A DNA stretch of 64,000 bases, from positions 1-64,000 of the forward strand of contig DF237181.1 of NCBI GenBank assembly GCA_000708835.1, in the 5' to 3' direction. The position numbers and the translations under genes were made by a program. Below the pieces are notes generated by a model that did no database searches, was not told the origin of the DNA, and saw only the letters and a list, made by a program, of their open reading frames with translations. This DNA comes from Klebsormidium nitens. Taxonomy: Eukaryota; Streptophyta; Klebsormidiophyceae; Klebsormidiales; Klebsormidiaceae. Of the stretch, positions 26,550 to 38,300 are shown piece by piece; position 1 is the first letter of the stretch; the number at the start of each line of letters is the position of its first letter.

Positions 26550-28674
26550 CTAGTCATCGTCGTCATCGACAACGGCCGCGCGCCGACTCCGCGCCTGATG
26601 CTTCCGGAAGCTCTGCACCTGGCGCTGCAGCCGGTAGTACCTTTCCATGTCGAAGTGCCGTGCGTGCGCCACCTTCTCCTGCTTCGTCAAGTAGAACCTT
26701 GTGAACGCGTCGCTGTAGCTCGGCTCCTTGCGCGTGATTAGAAACCACGCATACCCGAAGACCCCCGTCGCCATCGCCGCAAAGTACGTGATTGGCTCCA
26801 TGACGTCCCACGACAGCTCCCAGAACGTCAGCCGGAAGAAAAAGGCGGTCTGCAGCGAAAGGGCACCCCAGCCCAACCAGAGGTACCGCCGCGCGTGCGC
26901 GCGCGCCGCTCCGTCAATGGCCCGCTTCTCTAGTTGCATCGCCTCAAACTCTTGGATGCGCGGGTCCTTCTCGTCCACCATGGGGGCCGGGAGCGCCTGG
27001 AGGACCTGCTGGGCGATCTGCATAGGGAGGGATCACATACATTCATTTGCCAAAGTACTCATGAAGAAGTTGCACTCTTGATGGATGAAAACCCGCTTCT
27101 ACCAGATTTGCTTGGACAAACTGTTCAGCTGCAAATATTGGTTGGACATGGTCCAACATACTGGCAAGGACACGCCATGATAGGCGTGGGTGCAAAGGGC
27201 AACGCGTCATTGTCAGATGCTATGGAAACTGGCAAACCGGATATGGCACCACCCACTTTAACCAACAATTATACGCCCATGCCAACATTCAAAAGCTGCG
27301 AATCGCAGAGCATTCTGCTGACCAAACGTCAAACTTGTTCTTGACTATTGACTGTATTACGGACAGGACGGCAATCGGTAATCGGAAGACATGTTAGCAA
27401 CACCACAGGAATTCGACATGACTGGCTTTACACGACAGATCATGGTCATCTTCCCAGGGCAAGACCGGGCGGAACAAGTGTGAGTTGACCGACTTTCAGG
27501 ACTTGTAAAGAAGACTTAACCAGTCTTCAAAGTGGGGTAATGCTCGCGCTGTTGCATTTGAACACAAAAAGGTGGGGTGCAGGATGCTCTGCGCTGAAAA
27601 GCAATGTGGCTGGAAATTCGGTGGCCTCACTTCTTCTGGCCGGAGAAAGGCCTTGTCTCGAAGCTGGATCAAAACGCCCGCCTTGTCAAGGGCAGCAACC
27701 ACCTCCTGCGCCTCCTCGTCCGTGTCAGCTGAGCCTGGAAGACAAAAAAAGAGGTTAAGAACCACGTATCTTCACTTTGCAAGGACGCTCTTTCAACAAG
27801 CACAGCAGACGCTCCCAAAGCGGGGAAAAAGTGTGCCTGAAAAGAAACGAACTAGGGCCGGGAAAGGCTCGTGAAGGTGTGCTTAACCTTCGATTGGGGC
27901 TTCATTGAGGGTTTACATGGTGAATCGGCTTGTATTCAAGCTTTAAGAGGAAGGTAAATTTGACACCAATTGCAAACTTGTCAGAGGCCAAGAAGAAGCT
28001 CTACCATTTAACCGCCAGCTCAGCACAAGTAGCCTGCTCTGTCGCCGCTAGTGTTACTGTACTGCTTGCGACCTGACAGAAGTCCTGCCAGAAGTCCTGC
28101 CAGGAAACTGCCCTGACACAATGCACCAAAAGCATGCACACTGCTCGAAATGACCATGCTCACCTGTCTCCCTACACATCGTGTACAGCTCCGGAAGGCT
28201 GATCCATGCCCGCTCATGGTCCCTGAGCTGCTCCCGGAGCAGCGTCAGAGTCGCAGTCCTCAAAAGAGCCTTGGTATCCCTCACCGGGTCTGCCCTTACG
28301 GGCGCCCCTGCCGGCGCTTGCACACCGGGCACTTCAACTGTCTGCCCCACGGCGCTTTCGTAGCGCATGGTCGAGGAGTGGAGCAAGCGGGATTGCAGAT
28401 GGAACATGGCGCCGGCGGAACTTGAAGTGAACTGCCGGGAAAACGATGCGGTCGCAAAGGGAGTGCATGATTGAGGGGAGCCACCAGTCTGCTTCCTCAA
28501 AGCATCGGGCACTTCCGGGTTCAGCAATTGTGCTGGAACAAGCTCAGAGTCATGTTGTTCATCATCTTCCCTACGACCCAAAGTCTGCACTCTGGATGCT
28601 ACTGGACGCCAACAGCTTGCCGAGTCCACTTGTGTGAAAGCTCGCAAGGCCCTCCTGGCCAGAGTTTGAGCCAT
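26550..28674 (-). CDS. MCU: Mitochondrial calcium uniporter pore subunit (MCU)
   Basis: Three minus-strand exons (28674-28164, 27734-27631, 27017-26550) join in phase 1 and 0 to give about 360 residues. The ATG opens an Arg/Ala/Ser-rich presequence (MAQTLARRALRAF) fitting mitochondrial import. The middle holds the MCU matrix domain, including DTDEEAQEVVAALDKAGVLI and FLRPEE. The pore exon carries a coiled segment, transmembrane helix 1 (about 250-267), the selectivity loop WDVMEPITYF at about 275-284, and helix 2. The DVME motif supplies the Asp and Glu rings that bind Ca2+. The family forms tetrameric Ca2+ channels in the inner mitochondrial membrane. The protein ends in five consecutive Asp residues, which is unusual. 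A plastid-targeted member of the family is an alternative. Confidence 0.93.
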
Positions 28675-30825
28675 ATTGAAGGCTCTCAATTTGGAGAGGT
28701 GCTGATGCAGAGTGACTAAGCAAACTGCACCAGATTACTACAGGTTTGAAAGTGGTGCATTGCTAGTAGCTACATGAATTCAGGCAAAGAAGTTGCATCA
28801 GGTGGCTCAAGCTCTGCTACCTTCCTTCTGGGAGGCCTGCATGGATGTGGGCATCTCAGCTTACGCGAAAGCGCCTTTGGAAGCGCTGCCAAAAGGGCCC
28901 TTCATTCTTCACCAAGCTAGCCCTGGCCCTGGGCCTCTCTAGCCAACAATATTCCAATCTGGGAGCATGCTAGGTAGCACCAAAGCCTGCACTTGATCTG
29001 TCCTCCGGCTAATTCGAGTCGAATGGCCCTCTGGATGAGTATTTTATATAAGCTATCGTGAAGACAAGTTCTGGGGGCGATTTATCAATCGCGAAAAATG
29101 GCAATGCGCAGCTCCATTGCGTCCGAGATATTTGTCCCAATCTAGATACGAGCCGTACGAGGAGCCCGGTGCACGCTGTGACCCAAGACATTTCAATTTG
29201 CCGGGCACAGCTGCGGGTATTATTCTCCACAGTAGGGTGCCCGGTACAGCCGTACCGGCGATTGTAGAAGTTTTGCAACTTGTTGCAACTGCTCCGGCTT
29301 CGGATTCTTGGAGAGTTACGGAGTTGCAACTTTGAAATTTCTTTCCTGAACTGTCGCTAAGAATTTTATGTTGAACGGCAATGGATTGTGGAGGCGGAAA
29401 CGGGAGAGGACGTACCGGTACAGGGGTAATACAAGGCAATGCCACGCCTGACGGCGTTTGCTGGCATTGCCAAAAAGGCGAGTGCCGGCGGCCGGGTATT
29501 CTCGGTGCCAAGAATGGAGGCAGGCTGCAGCCTCAGGAGACTGCAAATTCTGTTTAAATCCATGATTCCGACGGCCGGCGATAGCCCCCGAGCACTAGGA
29601 AAGTCCTGTGATAGTGGCCGGCGTGTAGTGTGCTACTATATTCGTACCCAAATTGTGGCTCCGGCACTCCGACTCCCACCGGCTACCGTGCACCCCACGG
29701 TTGATGATCGTAGAAAACATGAAAATGCTACATATTACGGAAGCTCGATATCGTATATCGGTAGTTTTGACGCTTAGGTAGGTCGGTACCTCGTATACCG
29801 GTTATCTAACGAGTTATGCAACTGGCCTCGACGGCGTATGTCTTATCCAGACAATTCCCTTGTCTCCTAAGGGGCTTGTCTCTGGAGCTTCATATACCGG
29901 GAACGAGTAGGGTTTGCTTAAATGGTTAGAGTTGGTAGAGGTGCGGAGCGAATAAAGGTTTTGGGTTAGAGTTTCTGGCAGAATTGCCCGGGCTTTTAGA
30001 TTTTTGGAGAAAGCCCCTTAGGAGACAAGGGAGTTGCCACGATGTATATATATATGTTTCTGGTTACTGGGGGGTTGGCCGGTAATTTTGCCTCTTATCT
30101 TGCCACGTGCCTGATTGCTGCCGACATTAATCTGCTGTTGACACAATAAATTTGTTTTAAAGGCCACTTCGAACCGTCGATTCCCAAAGCACTAATCCTA
30201 CGGTCAAAATTTGTATTTTATTGAAAGGCCCCGATTGGTTCCAAAAAGATGAGTCAGATTCATCGACGGTGCGAATCCCCAGGTACGAAACTCGGTCCGG
30301 TATTATTTGGAGGACAGGTGAGATCTGTGGAGGCCCGGTGGAAATGGAAGTGTCAACCACGGACTGATCCTTTTTCCGCTTTCGTATGACACTTAGAAAC
30401 TATTTTGACGTCTCCCGGGCCCCTACACAGAGGTGAAAGAACCGTGAAGGCGAGTCCACGCTAGCCTTTGACCCAGGTGCCAGATCGTGTGGCTATGCGT
30501 GCGCGTGCACCGTTGACAGAGCTGAAAGTTGCTGATCAAGGCTGGCACGAGTCAAGCAGGGCAGCAAGGTCTGATTCCTCAGGCTGCAGCCGCTGCTGCG
30601 ACTGGCCAATCTGTGCAAACGATCCAGAGCGATTCCCTGTCTCTGCAAATCGGATCTTTTGTCTCTTCCTGTCACGGTTTTCCCACACCAAGCTTTTCAC
30701 TTCCAGAATTCTTTTGAGGAAGCACAGCAGGAGCACAGCACCCTTGCAGTAAGTAGTACTCAGAACATTTGCGCTTCGCACAACCATTCCTGTTGCGAGC
30801 TTCCTCGCTTCAGCGACCATCAACC
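28675..30825. promoter_or_regulatory. Divergent intergenic region, MCU and GME
   Basis: There are 2.15 kb between divergent start codons. The centre, about 29.1-30.1 kb, is rich in short palindromic CCGG/GTAC stretches and holds one inverted-repeat element (29852-30036), so it is probably transposon-derived. The flanking parts should contain the two promoters. No gene is visible. Confidence 0.5.
29852..30036. mobile_element. MITE-like 185-bp element
   Basis: Terminal inverted repeats of 26 bases, with one mismatch, flank this stretch: 29852-29877, starting CAATTCCCTTGTCTCC, and its complement at 30011-30036. There is no coding capacity. A target-site duplication is not evident. Confidence 0.75.
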
Positions 30826-33800
30826 ATGGCTACGCACTCCCAGTTCTACGAGGCCACAAACCTGGATAAGGAGCCGTATTGGCCATCAAAGAAGTTGAGG
30901 ATCTCTGTGACAGGTGCAGGTGGTTTCATTGCATCTCACATTGCACGCAGACTCAAGAAGGAGGGACACTACGTGGTTGCTTCAGATTGGAAAAAGAATG
31001 AGCACATGCCGGAGGACATGTTCTGCGACGAGTTCCATCTGGTAAGTAGGTTGAGGTTGTGCCATTGTGCCAGCAGTCCTCATGACGCTGTGAGGATATT
31101 GCCTATCGTATCTTGTTGTATGCTTGCGATGCAGTTTGCTGTTTCATCCATAGCATGATATTCTGTGCATCCCCGTGCTGACTTTGTAAGGCACTGATCC
31201 AAGGCCTCCGCTTTCAGGTTGACCTTCGGGTCATGGACAACTGCTTGGAGGTGACCAAGGGCATCGATCATGTCTTCAACCTGGCGGCTGACATGGGAGG
31301 CATGGGTTTTATCCAGTCAAACCACGGCGTCATCATGTATAACAACACAATGATCAGCTTCAACATGTTGGAGGCCTCTCGGATCAATGGGGTTCAAAGG
31401 TGATTCTCAACGCCTGGCGCTTGATCGTGGATCAATGCAGTTTTGCTTGGGGTGGTGGTGGTAAGCGTAATTCTAGAGAAAATCATCATGAGTAGCCGCT
31501 GTCTCATACAGTGCACGCTTTAGTGAAAGTCGAAAGCGTCTTCAGCGTCCTGATGTGTGTGTTTGTTCCTCCATCAGCATATCATTAACCAAAGTGTTGT
31601 GGTTTTGCAGACTATTCTACGCCTCAAGCGCCTGCATTTACCCCGAGTTCAAGCAGGCAAGTAATCTTCCTGTCAAAACATAAACGTGAATATGTCGGAA
31701 ACTTTGCACCAAAGTTCTGATTGATCAGCACTCTTGCTGCACCTGATCAGTGCAATCCACTTTCTGAAGGCTGACCAATTGCATCTTGACTAATCAAACT
31801 GCACTGTTCAGTGATGGTTCTTACTGCCACCTGCTCCCAAAAGTTGAATGAAGGAGATGAAATCACTCTTGTTCTTTGTATTGTGCAGTTGCAAACAGAT
31901 ATTGTGGCCTTGAAGGAATCAGACGCTTGGCCCGCTGAGGTGAGCTGACGAGGGTGGCGGTGGACCCCTGATCAATATATGCAAATGCACGAAGCAGCAG
32001 TACTTTCCAGAAAGTGGTGGTAGACCGGCTGCTTGTCTAAAGAACTTCGTCAAAGCAGCAGCTACTTTTTGAAAGAAAGTAAAAGCAGCCTGATTAGATT
32101 TCTAGTCTGGCTAATCAAAATCTCCTGCGATGCTGCGAGTACATCAGCAGGGCCAAGGTAAGAGCAGTGTCAAAGCCAAACAATCGCAATGATGAATGAT
32201 TTTTCTGACAGGGCCATAGATAGAGGAAGGTAACACACCTGAAATGCTATAATACGATTTGAAGAGCTTGCTGTTCAGAGGCTTGGTGCTCTTGCAACAG
32301 TTTGCGTCAGTTTGTTGTACCTGGGGAAGTTCTGACGTTTGCGCTGTGGTTCTCAACTTGCAGCCTCAGGATGCCTATGGTCTGGAGAAGCTGGCCTCTG
32401 AGGAGCTGTGCAAACACTACAACAAGGATTTCAAGATTGAGTGCCGAATTGGTCGCTTCCACAACATCTATGGGCCTTACGGCACATGGAAGGGTGAGGA
32501 ACTGTTCTGGAAGGCTTTCAATCTGGAATGGACGCCAGCTCCACACCCTTCGCAGCTTTGTGTTGCTGGGGATCTATGCACCACCTTTTCCAGCTCCCAT
32601 AAAGGCTTGCTGTCTGATCCAGTCTGCGCTGCGCCTTGTCTATCATGAAGCAGTAAGCGCGGCTGCTGTGGTACTTCAATCAATTGGTGGCGTAATCTGT
32701 CTGTACTCAAAAGTTCTCTCTTCCTGTGCCAGGTGGTCGGGAGAAGGCTCCGGCAGCTTTCTGCAGAAAGGTCCTCACCGCCACTGACAAGTTCCAGATG
32801 TGGGGTGATGGGAAGCAGACGCGGTCGTTCACTTTCATCGATGAATGCGTCGAAGGCGTATTGAGGTAGGTCATCAATCAACATAAAGCACTGATCGTGT
32901 CGTTTGGTAGGTGCAGTCTAGAGAAGGTGAGATAAGGACAGCTGAAATAAGGTAGACATTGCTCTGATTTGGGGGGGCACTCGGAAGGCCTTTCCTTCCA
33001 GGTGTCAATCATAGTCGCTACTTCTGTTTTAGGGGGAAGTGGCGCAGACACCTGACATCTTAGCGTGCAATTCTCACGTTGTGTGCAGCAAAGTAGCAGT
33101 TGGTGTAGTGGAAGCGATCACACGTGGCTTTGTCACGTGGCTTTGACTGACACTCGCCACCCAGACTAACTATTCTATTATTAGTTGGGACTCTCTGGGA
33201 ACCCTCTCCTTGCTTTTGCAGGTTAACGAAGTCCGACTTCATGGAGCCTGTGAACATTGGAAGCGATGAGATGGTCAGCATGAACGACATGGCCAAGATC
33301 ATCATGTCATTCGAAAACAAGGACCTTCCTATTGAGCACATCCCTGGACCCGAGGGCGTGCGCGGGCGCAACTCGGACAACACCTTGATCAAGGAGAAGC
33401 TAGGCTGGTCACCAACAATGAAGCTTGCGGTGAGCACTGTTTTCACAGCATCAGTTTCTTAACCCATTGGAGCAAGAGCTTGGTTTTCCGATAGGAACTG
33501 TAACTTTGTGCATGATTTCTTCTTGACTCCATGCTACTCTGTCCGGTTGGACAGAGCACTCTCTTGTCAGTCGCTTCTTTTTGCTAAGACAGCCATGTTT
33601 CTTCTAGCCTCGACCATGGGTCCATCTGAGTATACCAGGGCGATTCATCGTCGAATCACCGGTTTGTATCTTCACGCCGCAAACTTGTACTTGTTGGTTT
33701 CGGGTCACGGAAATTTTTGCCCGGTTCTGATTGCTCAATAAGTTGACCAGGTTGAACTAGGGCAGTTGCATCGGTCTTACTTGTATTGAACTCCTGTGCT

Positions 33801-33978
33801 CTTGTCTCTCCAGGACGGGCTGAGGATCACTTACTTCTGGATCAAGGAGCAGATTGAAAAGGAGAAGGCTGCTGGTGTTGATGTTGCGTCTCAATACGCC
33901 AAGTCAACGATTGTTGGTACAAGCGCTCCAGTCGCACTTGGATCACTCCGAAAGGCAGATGGCAAGGAGGGTTTCTAG
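30826..33978 (+). CDS. GME: GDP-mannose 3,5-epimerase
   Basis: Eight exons (30826-31041, 31218-31399, 31611-31656, 31889-31939, 32364-32493, 32733-32865, 33222-33429, 33814-33978) join in phase to give 376 residues; the plant enzyme has about 377. It is an extended short-chain dehydrogenase: the NAD-binding GAGGFIASH starts at residue 30, the SSACIYPEF loop has Cys141, YGLEK has Tyr170 and Lys174, and GREKAPAAF has Lys213. These match the known catalytic residues of the Arabidopsis enzyme with a constant offset of four. The enzyme converts GDP-D-mannose to GDP-L-galactose and GDP-L-gulose in the cytosol, feeding ascorbate synthesis and cell-wall polysaccharides. Exon 3 ends with a CAG|GCAAGT GC donor. 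Confidence 0.97.
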
Positions 33979-35357
33979 GTCACAGCCAGCGGGTTTGACC
34001 ATGTCTGATTCTGGTATACGCACAGGTGCATCTCTGAAGAGCCATTAGACAGAACAGTAGGCTCGGCTCAAGGATTAGACGTTCTAGTTTCAAGCTGCGA
34101 GCTCGACAATGATCGAGAAGGTATATGCCAATGTAACGTTAAGATTTGATTCACGCAGCTTTGATGCTCAATTTCTCGGTAATTGCAGGTGCAAGCACAC
34201 AAATGTCACATGGTTACTGCATGATTATAGGATCCCAACACTAAGCGTTTGACGCTGCTAGATTTTCCTGAATTCATTGTTTCAGACTCGATTTGAAGCA
34301 TGCCTTAAATTAAAGATAACTCAAACAACGCCTTGCATGACCTGCACCCTGCATGGTAACATGCAATATCTTGGAGTACACTGCGCGCGTCCATATAGCG
34401 ATGCTCGGGGCCGTCTATACCATATACTAAAACCATAAACTCGCCAACAATTTACTTAAATTGACCCAATCCTGAGTTAAGAACACATAGGTGATACTCG
34501 GCAGCTCCTAACCGACAGCTGCCGCCATGTCGAATCAAATGGTCACTGAGTACAGATCAGATCGCCTATATAGCCTGCATGCATGCATGCATGGAGATCT
34601 TGAGTCTGCTAGCAAGTTGCAAGTGACAGCTCCTCATGCATGCAGTCGTCAATCTGCCTGGCCATGCCATATATATGACGGACTCACGGTCAGTGGGCAA
34701 TAACAATTACAAAGCTATACTATGATAGAGCTCTCTACGTATACATGTAACATGAGATATACGCCGCGTAGGTTCAACAACGTCGGCACGCGGTGCTCCA
34801 GAGTCCATATGATCGAATGGATTCACGTGCATGGACTCACTTGAATCTCTCATGCATTCAAGTCACTACAGGCTACTATCCAGCTACGCAGGGTAAACGA
34901 ATGAAAGATCGGCCAATCATGCAACATACTTGAAGTTGTAAGCATACAATACCGCCGGCCACATGAACGCTAGCCACCAGCCTATGCATGTGGTTAAGTG
35001 CCTAGCCAGTCATCCGCGCCAAGGGCTGTCTCGCTGCATGACTATCATTAGCCGTTCAAACACCTACATTGCAGCACCACATGTTCAACTCAGCAACAGG
35101 TCGACCGTCCTGATAGAGTGACTTCGATCGTTCTCAAAACGTTGCGCATGATACTGGTGGACCAGTTGGCGCAGTGGAGGAACTAGGTACTGCATGCAAG
35201 AAAGCAACGGTAGGACCTTGGAGCCAGCTGCTCCAAGAGCCAACCCTGTTTAAGGAACGTTCGCCAATAAAAAGCCAAGTCCTTGTTTCTTGGCAGACAT
35301 GCGGTCAACACTCCTCCAGACTCTTTTTAGCTCATTCCCAGCAAAACTCGCCGAATT
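33979..35357. other. Intergenic region between convergent genes
   Basis: This holds the 3' flanks of GME and of the RING-ligase gene. It contains a short GCAT simple repeat near 34576-34594 and several GCATGC palindromes. There is no coding frame that I can support. Confidence 0.5.
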
Positions 35358-38300
35358 TCAGAACAGCTGGGCCAAAAGCGTGGTTGTACCATCTCCGAAG
35401 GAGCGCAAGCCAGCTGACTTGACGACTGCTCGGCAAAGTGGGCACGTGCGCTCGCGCTCAAACCTGCGATGATCGAGCAGACACTGTCACTTCCGAGGGC
35501 TTGTGAGGGAGCGGGATGTATCAAACTGCACCACCATCGCTAGCATTACGAACCACGCCTTTTTAAGTCAAAGATAGACGAATGCTCTGCAACGCCCAAG
35601 TGGATCACGTCAAAACAGCCCCATGAATCTGGTACTGCTTGAAGCTGAATGAAACGCTCGGACTTCCCAATCAACCGCTCCTCGAAGCTCACCTTTGACG
35701 GGTTACCCCTTAACCGGCCGCATTCATTCTGTTGATGCGCAAACAACGCGGAAAAAGCTGATAGAGATTTGCAATGCTTACCACTCTGCCACGCAGTCTT
35801 CGCAAAACACGTGGTGACACCGGAGCGAGATGGGCGACTGCATCTTCTCCTGGCAGATGGCGCACAGGTCCCCTGCCGCCAGCACCTGCAGAGCAAACAA
35901 CTAGGATGGGATGGCCGCGTGGGTCCGTAAGTCCGTGCACCTTTAGTCACAAACACGATACGAACTCGAAGCGCGTCAATGCTTGGGGCCTTCCGGATCT
36001 CGCAGCTGCAAATAGCCGTTCCAAAATGCTGGTTTGCTAGCTGACGGAAGCAGTCTGATTGTTGGGTCTGGAGATCACGGGAGACGCAGTTCAAAATAAT
36101 GCTCCACAGACCAGCCATCGGTGCTCCACAGACTGCTAAGTGCAATCTGCGAGGAGGCGCACGAGGCCTCGTCCCTTCTAATGGGGCCGGTTCGCGAATA
36201 GAGTGGACCCGCGCTGAGGGAAAACTGCAACATTTGAGCCACTACGGCCCGTTTCCGACTCGAGACGGCGCATATCTTTGCAGAATTCGGCTGTGATTCT
36301 TCCCCTCTCAAACTCCAGATCTTTTCCGAGGGAAGGGCTTGGCTCCCAGAGTGTGCGAAGCGATAAAGAATAAAAATGTCAAAAAAATTTGTCAATTTGG
36401 GGCTAAGCCAGACGCTTGCCCGAACCGAACAGCGGTAGCCGTCGATAAGGACGACCGACGACCTCTGATCGACCGCAAGCATCGGACTTCCAAAAACTGT
36501 TCAGCGGAGACGTAATCACGAGTCCTACCTCTTCAGAAGTTGCCACCTGGCCGTACTGCACCTCTCTCCGGGCGACGGTCCGCGCAGCCGAAATGAACGA
36601 GCACACCTGCGGACGCAGGTGCCTTTTCACACTCTCTTTCTGAAATTGGGACGGTCTTTTAGGTCCAAAACCATCGGGTGGTTGGTTCAAATCGAGCTGG
36701 AGTGAAAAGACGGCTCTTGGGTGATCAAACGGCTTTGGTCGGTTACAGGGGTTCGAGTAATCCCGAACTATTTGTGTGTTCAGACGGTCACCAGAATGAT
36801 CGGACTGATCTCGGATAATGGCCTCAAGCAGAATAGAGGTTTTACAATGGTGATCCTCACTTTGCCAAAGAACTTGCACCAGCCGAAACGGAATTGAAGA
36901 AGCTGAAGTGTTTGGTGAAATACGAATGAAAGAGGACTTCAGCATTCAGTATGGTGGTCGATTCCTGGCCTCTTGGCTTCCCGGCAAATACTGAACACGG
37001 GTCCCAACAAACGCGGTGCTTTCTGATGGTCAAGGGACTCCTCAAGGCAAAGAGATAAAGTCGAAAGGAGAGCGTAAAGCAAAAGCTTGCCTTGTCGAAA
37101 GTCGCCGTGAGCTTGAAGGTGAGGTACAGGCCCGTGGTAAGGCTCGAGAACAGGTGGCCGTACGTCTCGTTCAAGAAGAACCTGACGTCGAGAGAGGCCA
37201 GGTGTGAGAAACTAGAAGCTGGCAAGTGTGCTGGCCTGGAATTGTAAGACTTTGGGCGGGCAGTATTTCAGGGACTCCTTATGATTCAAAGTTGCACAGA
37301 GCTCATGTGACAGAGAACGAGCTCCTCCGCTCCGGTAGCTCTTCCGAAGACAAGCACAGTGCGGAAACGATTGATGAAAAAAAGGTCCACATTCGCATTA
37401 GAGAGTTTACAGATGCTGCGGCACAAGACGGAAGACAACCAGATCATTTACCAAGCACCTTGTACCTACTGCGTTGCAAAGGTCTGGGAATGAGGGAGCT
37501 TCAATCCAACGAAAGAATGAGAAGCGCCGACGACAGAACCGCCAGGATCATGTTCTCCTAAACAGGAATATGCCTGAGCTGAATCAAGGGGTGGAGAAAC
37601 GGGCTGCTCACCGGTACCATACAGGGGCGGGGATGAGCGCTCGGTACAGGAGCGAAGTGTACTCCACCAAGGTCAAAAGTTGGGCCTGTACGCACGACGG
37701 TTTCAGTTGAAGAATGACAAAAGCATCGGAAATTTCTCGGCCAAAAGATGCTCCCAATGATGCCGCGACCCGACAACCACTCGGAGTAAGTAAGTGAGCA
37801 CTTGGACGATGTCGCGACACTTCCGGAATAGTGAGCTCAAGGAATAGTAAGCTCAAACCAAACACTAAAATCCTAACCTATGAAATCTACCTGCTCCGCA
37901 CCCGTACCCACCCTGACCCCCAAACTAACCCTGCCCGTCCCGGGCTGGTGATATTACTATTCCTTGAGCTTACTATTCCTGAAGTGTCATGTCTTACTCG
38001 GACGACCTGCAGGACTCCGACCGGCTACCACGTGAACGAGTTTACCCAAGCGAACGTGCATACCGAAGGTGCAAAGCGTCTACTTTGCGTGTTGTCTTAA
38101 ACTTTCTCACAAAGACAGGAAACTTTGATACGAACAATATGGATAGCAGAACAGCCTGAAAGTCCGTCTGCACACGGCCCAGCCACGAAAGCCGAATGCA
38201 AGTTCGTCCTAGTGGGTTGGACTTACCTGTTTTCGGAACGGCCGCCCCCTGGCGTGCTTTTGGCCGGCCAGCAGGCACGCCTTGATGATCATCGCGAAGT

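Noticed and set aside
36745-36770. GGTTCGAGTAATCCC, resembling a tRNA T-arm
   Set aside because: No acceptor stem, D-arm or anticodon arm can be folded around it. No tRNA was found in the window.
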